A program made the translations under genes and the position numbers. Below are positions 25,254 to 34,281 of a DNA stretch of 64,000 nucleotides, in pieces. The stretch is from the NCBI GenBank assembly GCA_036308445.1, contig JAXJVS010000048.1, positions 1 to 64,000 of the forward strand. Reading direction: 5' to 3'. This stretch comes from MGBC113645 sp036308445 (GTDB lineage: Bacteria > Bacillota_I > Bacilli_A > Erysipelotrichales > Coprobacillaceae). The notes under the pieces were generated by a model. That model was not told where the DNA came from. It worked only from the letters and a program-made list of their open reading frames with translations, and did no database searches. Numbering within the stretch: the first letter of the stretch is position 1; every line of letters begins with the position of its first letter.

Positions 25254-26585
25254 ATGTTAGTAAGAGAAATTATTGAAGCAACAAATGGTCAATTATTAAA
25301 AGGTAATTTTGAAGCTGAAGTCAAGAATATTACTCAGGATACTAGAAATGTATCTAAAGGGGATATGTATGCTGCATTGATTGGTGCTAGAGATGGTCAT
25401 GACTTTATTAGTCAGGTAGAAGATATTGCAGTTGCAGTATTAGTGAGTAAACCAGTTGATACAACTATTGATAATGTTATTTTAGTAGAAGATACTTTAA
25501 AAGCATTAGGAGATATTGCAAGATTTATTAGAGAACATTCAAATGTTAAAGTTGTAGGTGTTACTGGTAGTGTTGGTAAGACAAGTACTAAGGATATGAT
25601 TTATTCTGTTGTTTCTACGAAATATAAAACATTAAAAACATTGGGTAATTATAATAATCATTTAGGATTACCTTTAACTATATTTAGATATAATGATGAG
25701 AATGTAATGATTTTGGAAATGGGGATGAATCATTTAGGAGAAATCTCATATCTTACAAATATTGCAAAACCAGATATTGCAGTTATTACTAATGTGGGTA
25801 CTGCTCATATTGGAGAACTTGGTTCTAGAGAAAATATCTTAAAAGCAAAAATGGAAATTGTAGAAGGATTAAATGATAATGGTACATTGATTATTAATGG
25901 TGATAATGATATGTTATCTACTGTTAAGGAAGAAGGATATGTCTTAAAGAAGGTTGGAATTGATTGTGATTCTTCATTAAAAGTAAAAGATGTTATTTTA
26001 AATGAAACTTATTCTACTTTTACTTTATGTTTAGATAAGGATTATGATGTTTATGTACCTATAGCAGGAACACATTTTGTATTAAATGCTTTAGTGGCAA
26101 TTCAAGTTGGTTTATCTTTAGATATTTCTATTGAAGATTGTATTAAAGGAGTAAAATCATTTACATTAACTAAGAATAGAAATGATATTATTGAATTAAA
26201 AGATCATATTCAATTAATTGATGGAACATATAATGCGAATCTTGATTCTATGAAAGCTAGTATTGATGTTTTAAGTGGATATAGTGGTAGAAAGATTGCA
26301 GTTCTTGCTGATATGTTAGAATTAGGAGAATATGAAGAAAAATTACATCGAGAAGTAGGTAAGCATTTAAATGATAAGAATATAGATTTATTAGTTACTG
26401 TTGGTAAAGCATCAAATTATATGAATGATGAGTTTAACGGTATTTCTTATCATTTTGATAATAATGAGGAAGTTAAAGATTTCTTAATTAAAGAAGTTAA
26501 AGAAAATGATGTATTATTATTAAAAGGTTCTAATAGTATGAAACTTAAGGAAGTTGTTGAATATTTAAAGGAGAATTTAAAATGA
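25254..26585 (+). CDS. murF: UDP-N-acetylmuramoyl-tripeptide--D-alanyl-D-alanine ligase MurF
   Basis: 443 residues from the ATG at 25254, shortly after GTGGGG. The N-terminal MurF domain (ITQDTRNVSKGDMYAALIG) is followed by the ATP loop GVTGSVGKT at 102-110, EMGMNHLGEI and NVGTAHIGELGS, and the C-terminal domain with DGTYNANLDSMKAS. It adds D-Ala-D-Ala to the peptidoglycan precursor in the cytoplasm. It overlaps ddl by ATGA, giving consecutive steps of one pathway in one operon. TATAAT-like bases at 25223-25228 may be its promoter. Confidence 0.96.
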   Translation: MLVREIIEATNGQLLKGNFEAEVKNITQDTRNVSKGDMYAALIGARDGHDFISQVEDIAVAVLVSKPVDTTIDNVILVEDTLKALGDIARFIREHSNVKVVGVTGSVGKTSTKDMIYSVVSTKYKTLKTLGNYNNHLGLPLTIFRYNDENVMILEMGMNHLGEISYLTNIAKPDIAVITNVGTAHIGELGSRENILKAKMEIVEGLNDNGTLIINGDNDMLSTVKEEGYVLKKVGIDCDSSLKVKDVILNETYSTFTLCLDKDYDVYVPIAGTHFVLNALVAIQVGLSLDISIEDCIKGVKSFTLTKNRNDIIELKDHIQLIDGTYNANLDSMKASIDVLSGYSGRKIAVLADMLELGEYEEKLHREVGKHLNDKNIDLLVTVGKASNYMNDEFNGISYHFDNNEEVKDFLIKEVKENDVLLLKGSNSMKLKEVVEYLKENLK

Positions 26586-27619
26586 AAAAGTTACTAGTTA
26601 TTTGTGGTGGACAATCAACAGAACATATTGTTTCAAGAATGTCTTGTACATCAGTATTAAACAATATTCATAAAGATTTATATGAAATTACATTAGTCGG
26701 TATTGATAAAGATGGAACTTGGTATTTATTAGATCAAAATCAAGATGACTTATCTAAAGAAACTTGGTTAAATAATGCTGAAGTTATAAAAGATGTTTAT
26801 GGTTTATTAAAACAAAATGATGTTGTTTTTCCTGTATTACATGGTTTATATGGGGAAGATGGTACAATTCAGGGATTATTTGAATTAGCAGGTATTCCTT
26901 ATGTAGGATGTAGAGTTATGGCAGCAAGTGTATCTATGGATAAAATCTATACTAAGAAGATATTAGATACTGTAGGTATTCCTCAAGTCAAATCTTTATA
27001 TGTTAAGAAAAGATATGATGATAAGTTAGTAGTAGTAGATCATCAATTCAATGAATATGAAGATATTGAAAATATCGTTGAAGAAAAATTAGGTTTACCA
27101 GTGTTTATTAAAGCTTCTCGTTCAGGTTCTTCAGTAGGATGTTATAGATGTAATACTAAAGAAGAATTAATGACTAAATTAACTGAGGCTGCTAAGTATG
27201 ATAGACATGTTGTAGTTGAAGAATGTATTGATTGTATAGAGTTAGAAACTGCAGTGTTAGGTAATGATGACCCTATTGTATCTAGAGTAGGACAAATCAT
27301 GCCTCATGGTGAATTCTATACTTTTGAATCTAAATATGAGGATGCAGAAAGTAAAACATGTATTCCAGCTAAAGTAGATGAAGATATTCAAGAAAAGATT
27401 AGAGGATATGCATTAAAAGTATTTAAAGCAGTAGATGGACATGGATTATCTCGTGTAGATTTCTTCTTAGACAAGAAGACAGGTAATGTTTATTTAAATG
27501 AAATTAATACTATGCCAGGATTTACTAAAATTTCTATGTATCCACAATTAATGGCGGATGCAGGTATATCTTATAGTGATTTAATTGATAGATTAATTGA
27601 ATTAGCGTTTGAGAAATAA
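26582..27619 (+). CDS. ddl: D-alanine--D-alanine ligase
   Basis: 345 residues with the Ddl ATP-grasp fold. Visible motifs are ICGGQSTEHIVSRMS, PVLHGLYGEDGTIQG, GIPYVGCRVMAASVSMDK, KASRSGSSVGC and VYLNEINTMPGFTKISMYP. The length and the omega-loop region fit a D-Ala-D-Ala enzyme. It makes the dipeptide used by MurF directly upstream, and the two genes overlap by four bases. The SMYP segment gives no sign of the D-lactate variants, but specificity is not certain from sequence alone. Confidence 0.96.
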   Translation: MKKLLVICGGQSTEHIVSRMSCTSVLNNIHKDLYEITLVGIDKDGTWYLLDQNQDDLSKETWLNNAEVIKDVYGLLKQNDVVFPVLHGLYGEDGTIQGLFELAGIPYVGCRVMAASVSMDKIYTKKILDTVGIPQVKSLYVKKRYDDKLVVVDHQFNEYEDIENIVEEKLGLPVFIKASRSGSSVGCYRCNTKEELMTKLTEAAKYDRHVVVEECIDCIELETAVLGNDDPIVSRVGQIMPHGEFYTFESKYEDAESKTCIPAKVDEDIQEKIRGYALKVFKAVDGHGLSRVDFFLDKKTGNVYLNEINTMPGFTKISMYPQLMADAGISYSDLIDRLIELAFEK

Positions 27620-27645
27620 AAATCAAAATAGTTTTAAGATTATGT

Positions 27646-27682
27646 AAAGGTAATATTTATTGAATAATATTACCTTTTTTTT
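27646..27682 (+). terminator. Terminator of murF-ddl
   Basis: AAAGGTAATATT (27646-27657) pairs with AATATTACCTTT (27666-27677), followed by a T run. Confidence 0.85.
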
Positions 27683-27788
27683 ATGCAATCTTTATACTTA
27701 ACATTATTTTTACATTAAATTTACGTTTTATGGTCTTTTTGTCTAAAGGTTATTTGATAAACTAATGGCGAAAAGGGAGGTAGTCATT

Positions 27789-28742
27789 GTGGAGATTCGT
27801 TTAACGAATATCACTAAGGCATTTGGTGAAAGAAAGGTTATTAATAATGTTAGTCTCAAAATTGAAAGTGGTAGTTTTACTACATTATTAGGACCTTCCG
27901 GTTGTGGAAAAACAACTTTATTACGAATGATTTCAGGATTAGAAACACCAGATACTGGTGAAATTTATTTTGGTGATCAATGCGTATTTTCTTCAGAAAA
28001 AGGCATAAATGTACCACCAGAAAAAAGAAAATTAGGATTTGTTTTTCAGGATTTTGCTTTATGGCCACATTTAACTGTATATGAAAATGTTGCCTTTGGA
28101 TTACGTGCTGCAAAAAGAACAGAAGATTTAGATAAAAAAGTTAAAGATGCATTACATGCAGTACAACTAGATGATTTTGGTAAAAGATATCCTCATCAAT
28201 TATCAGGAGGACAACAGCAACGTGTTGCTTTTGCGAGAGCCATTGTTATTGAACCTGAATGTATTTTATTTGATGAACCATTATCAGCTTTAGATGCATT
28301 ATTAAGAGAAGAAATGCGTACAGAATTAAAATCATTGATGACGAAGTTTAATATTACGGCTGTATTTGTTACTCATGATCAGATTGAAGCTATGAGTATG
28401 AGCGATAAGATAGCAGTTTTACACCAAGGGGTAGTTGATCAATATGAAGGACCCGTAGAAGTCTATGAAAGACCTTCTACTGAATTTGTTGCGAAATTTG
28501 TCGGATCATCTAACTGGATTGATGAACATCATATGTTTAGACCTGAAAAAGCACACTTAGTTAAAAGTGAAGGGGATATTCATTTTGATACAGAGGTATT
28601 AGATGTACAGTTTTTAGGAAATTCTTATCAAGGAAGATTGAAATATAAAGATTATATCTGGTCTTTCTTAACACTAGAAAAATTACAGAGTGGTGAAAAG
28701 ATTTCCTTATTTTTAAATATAAACAATATAGTAGAATTATAG
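27789..28742 (+). CDS. Ferric-iron-type ABC transporter ATPase
   Basis: 317 residues from a GTG at 27789, 8 bases after AGGGAGG. The ATG at 27765 lies before that RBS and is rejected. Walker A GPSGCGKT is at 35-42, then VFQDFALWPHLTVYENVAFG, signature LSGGQQQRVAFARAI, Walker B CILFDEPLSALD and VTHDQIEAMSMSD. A short TOBE-like C-terminal domain follows. This is the FbpC/PotA-type subgroup that serves Fe3+, phosphonate or polyamine importers. It is the first gene of a four-gene operon. Confidence 0.9.
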   Translation: MEIRLTNITKAFGERKVINNVSLKIESGSFTTLLGPSGCGKTTLLRMISGLETPDTGEIYFGDQCVFSSEKGINVPPEKRKLGFVFQDFALWPHLTVYENVAFGLRAAKRTEDLDKKVKDALHAVQLDDFGKRYPHQLSGGQQQRVAFARAIVIEPECILFDEPLSALDALLREEMRTELKSLMTKFNITAVFVTHDQIEAMSMSDKIAVLHQGVVDQYEGPVEVYERPSTEFVAKFVGSSNWIDEHHMFRPEKAHLVKSEGDIHFDTEVLDVQFLGNSYQGRLKYKDYIWSFLTLEKLQSGEKISLFLNINNIVEL

Positions 28743-28753
28743 GAGGAAACAAT

Positions 28754-29737
28754 ATGAAAAAAATTATGTCATTATTATTATCATTTACGCTTTGTTTAGG
28801 ATTAACAGGGTGTGGATCTTCTCATAGTACAGAAGATAATGGTAAATTAACAGTATATATGCCTTCTCCAGCTGGATTGGCAGATAATTTAGTTGCTGGA
28901 TTTGAAGCTGCTACAGGTGTAGATGTAGAAGTTTTCCAAGGAACAACAGGTGAAATTCTAGCTAGGTTAGAAGCTGAAGAAGCTAATCCTGTTGCAGATG
29001 TTGTTATTTTAGCGTCTTGGTCTGATGGTCTTTCAATGAAAGCTGATGACAAGATTATGAGTTATACACCAGAAAACGCTGATAAAGTTGTTGAAGGATG
29101 GATTGATGAAGATAATACTTTATTTGGCTATAGTGCTTCTGCAGTAGGTGTTATTTACAATACAACTGTTATTTCTGAATTAAACGCTAATTGGGATGAA
29201 TTAGCTACTTCTAAGTATAAAGATTTATTAGCTATTCCTGATCCGGAAAAATCTGGTTCTTGCAAAGATTTTGTAGCAGGATATGTTAATGCTTATGGTT
29301 GGGATACTTTTGAATCTATGGCTAATAATGGATTACTAAATGGTGGAGCTAATAAAGCTGCTTTAGAATCAGTAACTACTGGTGAAATTGGTGCTTTAAT
29401 TGCTGGTGTGGATTATAATGCTTATTCTTCAATTGCTAATGGAGAACCACTAGCTATCTATTATCCAGCAGGTGGTACAGTAGTTAATCCTAGACCTGCA
29501 ATGATTATGAACACTGCTCCTAATGTTGATAATGCAAAGGCATTTATAGATTATTTATTCACTGATGAAGCTCAACAAATGGTTGCAGATACTTATTTAT
29601 TACCAGGACGTATTGATGTGACTTGTGATAATCGTACTAACTTAAATGATATTCCACAAATTGATTGTGATTGGGATAAGATGGTTGATACTTCAGCTGA
29701 TATAGCTGAAAAAGTCATTGAGTTAACTAGTAAATAA
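28754..29737 (+). CDS. Extracellular solute-binding lipoprotein (ferric-iron/FbpA type)
   Basis: 327 residues. The lipoprotein signal ends in LCLGLTGC, with the lipid-modified Cys at residue 20. The mature part is an SBP family 1/6 domain: LTVYMPSPAGLADNLVAGFE, TGEILARLEAEEANPVADVV, GVIYNTTVISELNANWDELA and ALIAGVDYNAYSSIANG. The family includes Fe3+, thiamine and 2-aminoethylphosphonate binders. The two-tyrosine iron site cannot be confirmed by eye, so the ligand is uncertain. It follows the ATPase by 11 bases. Confidence 0.88.
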   Translation: MKKIMSLLLSFTLCLGLTGCGSSHSTEDNGKLTVYMPSPAGLADNLVAGFEAATGVDVEVFQGTTGEILARLEAEEANPVADVVILASWSDGLSMKADDKIMSYTPENADKVVEGWIDEDNTLFGYSASAVGVIYNTTVISELNANWDELATSKYKDLLAIPDPEKSGSCKDFVAGYVNAYGWDTFESMANNGLLNGGANKAALESVTTGEIGALIAGVDYNAYSSIANGEPLAIYYPAGGTVVNPRPAMIMNTAPNVDNAKAFIDYLFTDEAQQMVADTYLLPGRIDVTCDNRTNLNDIPQIDCDWDKMVDTSADIAEKVIELTSK

Positions 29738-29749
29738 TAGGTGATATTT

Positions 29750-31414
29750 ATGAAAAAAATGGGAATGGAAAAAAAGAATATGCCATTAGTTATCTTGGCT
29801 ATTATCCTTCTTTTTTTAATCGTTTGCCCTTTAATGATGATATTTGCCAAAGCGGTCATTGTTGATGGCCGCTTTGACTTAGTGTCAGTTTGGCGAACTT
29901 TGATTGAAAGTGAAAATGCTCAGATGATAGGTAATTCATTGGTGTTAGGAGTATTAGTTGTAATTGTATCTTCGATTATTGCTTTACCATTAGCATATTT
30001 GTTTTCTAGAACAAAATTTGCTAAATATCGTTTTTTTGATATTATTTTTATGATTCCGTTTATGACTCCACCATATATAGCATCTATGGGATGGATCTTG
30101 TTCATGCAAAAGAACGGATTATTACAACAAATATTTCCTTCACTTCAAGGAACAGAAAATTATTTCTTTACTTTAGCTGGTTTAGTCATTGTTATGAGCT
30201 TTCATGTTTTTCCTTTTATGTTAACAATGATGAAAAATGCGATGTTGAATATTCCTTCTAGTTTGGATGAATCGGCGGCTGTATTTGGTGCTGCTTTTAC
30301 GAAAAGATTACGTAAGATTTTTATGCCTCTATTAACAGGTAATTATGCAATTGGTGCTTTATTATTATTTGTAAAAACTATAGCTGAATATGGTACTCCT
30401 TCTACTTTAGGTAAACGTATTGGTTTTGATGTATTTACTACTGAGATTCATCGTTATGCTACTGTAGCTCCAATTGATTTTGGTAAATCTGCTACTCTAG
30501 CAAGTGCCTTAGTAGGAATTTGTTTATTAATGTGGATGGTTCAAAACTATATTACTAATAGAAAAAGTTATAATTTAGTAAGTGGTAAAGGGACTAAGGT
30601 AATTTTAATAAAAATGAATTTATCTGTTACTATTTTCAGCTGGTTATATATTATTGCTGTTTTAGTATTATCAATTGGTGTTCCTTATTTTTCTGTTATT
30701 AGTACTTCTCTTATTAAGTTAAGAGGATTTGGTTTGCAGGCAGGAAATTTTACATTGCAGCATTATGTGGATTTATTTGCAGCTAATTCTAAAGGTTTAA
30801 GTGCATTACAGAATAGTTTGTTTTTGGCTGTTGTTTCTGCAACTATTTGCGCTCTTTTAGGAACTTTAATAGTTATTGCTATTCGTCATTCTAAATCTAA
30901 AGCTAAGAAGATTGTTGAAGCTATTGCTTTACTTCCAGAAATGATTCCTAGTATTGTACTAATTATTGGGATTATGTTGTTTTATAATCAAATTTATAAT
31001 GTTTTTCCTTTATATAATACTATTGGTATTTTAGTAGTAGCTTATGTAGCATTGTTTTTGCCTTATACTATTCAATATGTAACATCAGCATTTACTCAAA
31101 TATCAGATAGTTTGATGGCAGCAGGTAAGGTTTTTGGTGGAAGTCCTTTCTATATTTTTAGACGTATTACTTTACCATTAATTATGAAAGGTGTATTAAC
31201 TGGTTGGATGATGACTTTTATTATTGCTTTTCGTGAATTAGTAACTGCTAGTTTAATTGCTCCACCTAATGTATTAGTTGTATCAACATATATCATTCGT
31301 GAATTTGAGCAGGGTTCAGTATCAGTTGGTATGGCTATGGCTGTTTTATGTGTATTATTTACGACAACAGCTTTATTAATTCTTAATAGATTTATTGAAA
31401 ACCAAAAAGGATAG
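29750..31414 (+). CDS. Ferric-iron-type ABC transporter permease (fused double permease)
   Basis: 554 residues from the ATG at 29750, after TAGGTGA. About twelve membrane helices form two permease halves, as in FbpB/ThiP. Two EAA loops are visible: DESAAVFGAAFTKRLRKIFM in the first half and MAAGKVFGGSPFYIFRRITL in the second. It forms the whole membrane channel by itself, which explains the single permease gene beside one ATPase and one binding protein. MBL-fold gene follows after 3 bases. Confidence 0.92.
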   Translation: MKKMGMEKKNMPLVILAIILLFLIVCPLMMIFAKAVIVDGRFDLVSVWRTLIESENAQMIGNSLVLGVLVVIVSSIIALPLAYLFSRTKFAKYRFFDIIFMIPFMTPPYIASMGWILFMQKNGLLQQIFPSLQGTENYFFTLAGLVIVMSFHVFPFMLTMMKNAMLNIPSSLDESAAVFGAAFTKRLRKIFMPLLTGNYAIGALLLFVKTIAEYGTPSTLGKRIGFDVFTTEIHRYATVAPIDFGKSATLASALVGICLLMWMVQNYITNRKSYNLVSGKGTKVILIKMNLSVTIFSWLYIIAVLVLSIGVPYFSVISTSLIKLRGFGLQAGNFTLQHYVDLFAANSKGLSALQNSLFLAVVSATICALLGTLIVIAIRHSKSKAKKIVEAIALLPEMIPSIVLIIGIMLFYNQIYNVFPLYNTIGILVVAYVALFLPYTIQYVTSAFTQISDSLMAAGKVFGGSPFYIFRRITLPLIMKGVLTGWMMTFIIAFRELVTASLIAPPNVLVVSTYIIREFEQGSVSVGMAMAVLCVLFTTTALLILNRFIENQKG

Positions 31415-31417
31415 GAT

Positions 31418-32479
31418 ATGATGAAATTAAAAATAGCAGGTGGTTGTGGTGAACATGGAAGAAATTGCTTTTATGTAGAATTGGATGATTATGCTTTTCT
31501 GGTTGATTGTGGTATTATGGCAGATGAGAAAGATGGTGGTTATCCCTATTTATCACAAGATGAAATTAAAAATATTCGTTATATCTTTTTAACACATTCT
31601 CACTTAGATCATGTGGGAGCATTGCCGTGGCTTATATCAAATGGTTTCAAAGGAAGTGTTATTGCTTCTAAGGAAACTATAAAACAGTTATCTTTCCATC
31701 TTGAAAGCACAATCTCTTTAGAAGAATTAGAATCATTGGCTGACTTAAAAGTGGAATATGGTAGAAGTGGTCATTGTATTGGTAGTGTCTGGTATTTGTT
31801 TGAATATAAGAATAAGAAAATATTCTTTTCTGGTGATTATAGTGAAGATACATTGTGTTTTAGAGTAGATAAGATAAGAGATATTTCTGCTGATATTGCT
31901 GTTTTAGATAGTGCATATGGGTATGATGAAAATGATTATCAGTATTATTATCACAATATTGTAGTAAAAACAAATGAATTATTAAAGAAATGTTCTACAT
32001 TATTGTTTCCTATTCCTAAATATGGTAGAGGAATAGAATTATATGCTTTGTTGAAAAAGGAAATACCTGGGTTAAAATATGCAGGGGATCAACATTTTGT
32101 TGATCAGTTATCATTGATTGAAGATGATATGTTCTGGTTAAAAGAAGAAAGTAAAGAATATTTGTCGAAGGTGAATTTATATCAAGAAGAGGTAAAGGCA
32201 AATATCGTTTTTGTCAGCAATCCTCAATTAAAAACAGTAGAAACTCAAAGAATTGCTGGTGAAATTATGAAAAATAATTTTGCTTTAATGACTGGAACAG
32301 TAGAGAAAGATACGATGAGTTATGAACTTTTAAATCAAGGAAAGATGATAATGTGTCGTTATCCTGTTCATTTAAGTTATAGACAATTTTGTAATCTTAT
32401 ATCATTGAATAGTTTCAAGAAGGTTATTGCATATCATAGTCCTCAGATAAAACCTGAATGTATAGAATATATAGTATAA
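31418..32479 (+). CDS. MBL-fold metallohydrolase with RNase J-like N-terminus
   Basis: 353 residues. The zinc motif HSHLDH is at residues 60-65, preceded by DCGIM and followed by GHCIGSVWY, FFSGDYSED and a late IAYHSPQ. The pattern is that of the beta-CASP/RNase J-like MBL branch but shorter than RNase J. Substrate unknown; nucleic acid or a small ester are both possible. It is translationally linked to an iron-type ABC importer (3-base gap), an unusual pairing. An ATG at 31421 is an alternative start. Confidence 0.75.
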   Translation: MMKLKIAGGCGEHGRNCFYVELDDYAFLVDCGIMADEKDGGYPYLSQDEIKNIRYIFLTHSHLDHVGALPWLISNGFKGSVIASKETIKQLSFHLESTISLEELESLADLKVEYGRSGHCIGSVWYLFEYKNKKIFFSGDYSEDTLCFRVDKIRDISADIAVLDSAYGYDENDYQYYYHNIVVKTNELLKKCSTLLFPIPKYGRGIELYALLKKEIPGLKYAGDQHFVDQLSLIEDDMFWLKEESKEYLSKVNLYQEEVKANIVFVSNPQLKTVETQRIAGEIMKNNFALMTGTVEKDTMSYELLNQGKMIMCRYPVHLSYRQFCNLISLNSFKKVIAYHSPQIKPECIEYIV

Positions 32480-32514
32480 TAAAAGTTTTTGTTTGTTTAA
32501 ATTTTATGAAAATC

Positions 32515-32544
32515 TTGATTTGATTGATAAAGGTTATCTATAAT
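32515..32544 (+). promoter_or_regulatory. Promoter of nanE
   Basis: TTGATT (32515-32520) and TATAAT (32539-32544) with an 18-bp spacer, about 35 bases before the nanE start. Confidence 0.55.
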
Positions 32545-32578
32545 ATATATATAAATATTTGAAAAGAGGAGATAAGCT

Positions 32579-33253
32579 ATGGTATTAGATAAAATAAAGG
32601 GGAAACTAATTGTTTCTTGTCAAGCTCTACCTGATGAACCTTTACATTCAAGCTTTATCATGGGACGTATGGCTATTGCTGCTAAAGCAGGTGGTGCTGC
32701 AGGGATTAGGGCTCAGTCTGTTGTTGATATTAATGAAATTATGAGTGTGTGTGATTTGCCAGTAATCGGGATTATTAAACGTAATTATGATGATAGTGAG
32801 ATTTATATTACACCTACTCATAAAGAAATAGAAGAATTATTAACAACTTCTTGTCAGATAATTGCTTTAGATGCAACTGATAGAAAAAGACCTGCTGATG
32901 AAAAATGCGAAGATTTAGTAAAGATGATACATAATGCTGGACGACTAGCTATGGCAGATTGTTCAACATATGAAGAATGTGTTAAAGCTCAAGAAATAGG
33001 CTTTGATATTGTTTCTACAACTTTATGTGGTTATACTTCATATTCTAAAATTATTGATGGTCCGAATTTTGAACTTCTTAAAAAGTGTGTAGATACATTA
33101 AATGTACCAGTTATTGCTGAAGGAAAGATTAATACACCAGAGGATTTAAGAAGAGTATTTGATGAATGTGGTGCATTCAGTGCGGTTGTAGGAGGAGCTA
33201 TCACTCGTCCACAACAGATTACTGAACGTTTTGTAAGTGTTTTGAATAAATAG
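32579..33253 (+). CDS. nanE: N-acylmannosamine-6-phosphate 2-epimerase
   Basis: 224 residues, standard NanE length, TIM barrel. Typical motifs: LIVSCQALPDEPLHS, AKAGGAAGIRAQS, PVIGIIKRNYDDSEIYITPT, ALDATDRKRP and VIAEGKINTPEDLR, with GGAITRPQQIT at the end. It converts ManNAc-6-P to GlcNAc-6-P in sialic acid or ManNAc catabolism. No nanA, nanK or transporter lies beside it, so it stands alone here. RBS GAGGAG precedes the ATG. A terminator and a group II intron remnant follow. Confidence 0.95.
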   Translation: MVLDKIKGKLIVSCQALPDEPLHSSFIMGRMAIAAKAGGAAGIRAQSVVDINEIMSVCDLPVIGIIKRNYDDSEIYITPTHKEIEELLTTSCQIIALDATDRKRPADEKCEDLVKMIHNAGRLAMADCSTYEECVKAQEIGFDIVSTTLCGYTSYSKIIDGPNFELLKKCVDTLNVPVIAEGKINTPEDLRRVFDECGAFSAVVGGAITRPQQITERFVSVLNK

Positions 33254-33276
33254 TAATTCTAAGAATAGTATCATAT

Positions 33277-33306
33277 AAAAGCAGAAGAGAAAACTTCTGC
33301 TTTTAT
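33277..33306 (+). terminator. Terminator of nanE (intron insertion site)
   Basis: AAAAGCAGAAG (33277-33287) pairs with CTTCTGCTTTT (33294-33304). The group II intron remnant begins five to seven bases further on. Confidence 0.85.
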
Positions 33307-33310
33307 TAGT

Positions 33311-33725
33311 GTGCCGGGTATGGCATGAATTCACAGGTATTTACCGCCAAGTGTAGTGAACCACAAGCCGTTGACAGTGATGTCATGGGTGAAGGAAGTG
33401 ATGTAGCGATTCTTTTGAGCGTACGAACAGAAACCTGATGAAACTAAATAAAGCGTGTAAATGTAAATTTAGTGAAGAAGATATCTATAAATGTGCAAAT
33501 TCAAGATTAGGGTGGTACAGAAGAAGTGGATTAAATGTAGTCAATTTTGTGTTATCACCAAAAGTTCTAGCCATAGAAAAAGGAGAAAGACCTGGATTGG
33601 TCAATCCCCTTGAATACTATCTTAAGAGTTTGTTATTCGATATAAATGTAGAGCCGTATACGAGACCCGTACGTACGGTTCAATGAGAGGAACGAAAATA
33701 ATTATAAAATTATTTTCTCTCTACT
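33311..33725 (+). mobile_element. Group II intron remnant, probably class C, with most of its protein deleted
   Basis: The 5' end GTGCCGGGTATGG (33311) matches the group II intron start type. The following 130 bases contain domain I-like blocks (GTGTAGTGAACCAC, then GTGAAGGAAGTGATG). Domain V is clear at 33651-33681: GAGCCGTA pairs with TACGGTTC around a UACG/CGUA stem. A domain VI-like hairpin (GAGAG..CTCTC) runs to about 33722. Only about 415 bases remain where 1.8-2.5 kb is normal. The position just after a terminator is typical of class C introns. The 3' end is approximate. Confidence 0.8.
33438..33686 (+). pseudogene. C-terminal remnant of the group II intron reverse transcriptase/maturase
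   Basis: An 82-codon frame inside the intron. YKCANSRLGWYRRSG and the later PGLVNPLEYYL resemble the C-terminal tail of class C intron-encoded proteins (pattern ANTRKGYWR...LGxxSLxxYY). The reverse transcriptase and most of the maturase domain are missing. The frame runs into domain V, where intact proteins normally have already stopped. It is not expected to be functional. Confidence 0.6.
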
Positions 33726-33920
33726 CTATTGCATATTCATAAATTTCATGTTCTATTATCGTTTGATTTTTTATGAAATATAAGATATAAGACTTTTAGA
33801 AGTGATATCAAGTAATAAAAAAACAAACATATTATTTAGAAAAACTTATTAATATAGCTTTGTTTTTTAGATTTAATAGAAAATAGTATTTAAAAAAATT
33901 ACAAAAAAAGTGTAAATTGG

Positions 33921-33949
33921 TTGACTTATTTTGTAAGAAAGAGTATCAT
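33921..33949 (+). promoter_or_regulatory. Promoter of the leu/ilv operon
   Basis: TTGACT (33921-33926) and TATCAT (33944-33949) with an exact 17-bp spacer, immediately upstream of the T-box leader. Confidence 0.75.
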
Positions 33950-33955
33950 AGTAAG

Positions 33956-34257
33956 TAACAACCCTATATTAAATACTTTGATAGGAAATAGTAGATTATG
34001 AGTCTTGCATAGAGAGGTTCTGGGTGGTGTAAAGAACCGAAGGTGATTAGTTGAACTCGTCCTTGAGTGGAGCACTGAAATAATAGTAAGCTGCTACGGA
34101 ACTTGCAACCGTTATCCTGCTAGAGTATGTACTTATTTATAAGCGTACTTGATAAGGTTATTATCGTGAGATAATAATAAATATGAGGTGGAACCACGAA
34201 GTCTTTACTCTCGTCCTCTAGTTATGCATTAATGCGTACAGGGATGGGAGTTTTTTT
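33956..34257 (+). promoter_or_regulatory. T-box leader, leucine-specific
   Basis: The conserved T-box AGGTGGAACCACG is at 34186-34198, and a long stem I precedes it. The probable specifier codon is CTC (Leu) at 34056-34058, in the sequence TTGAACTCGTCC. Downstream is a GC-richer terminator stem (ACTCTCGTCC pairing with GGGATGGGAGT, ending near 34251) and a T run. Uncharged tRNA-Leu should favour the antiterminator and switch on the leu/ilv operon. The 5' boundary is placed from the promoter. Confidence 0.9.
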
Positions 34258-34281
34258 ATTAGGTTGGAAAGGAGAATAAAG

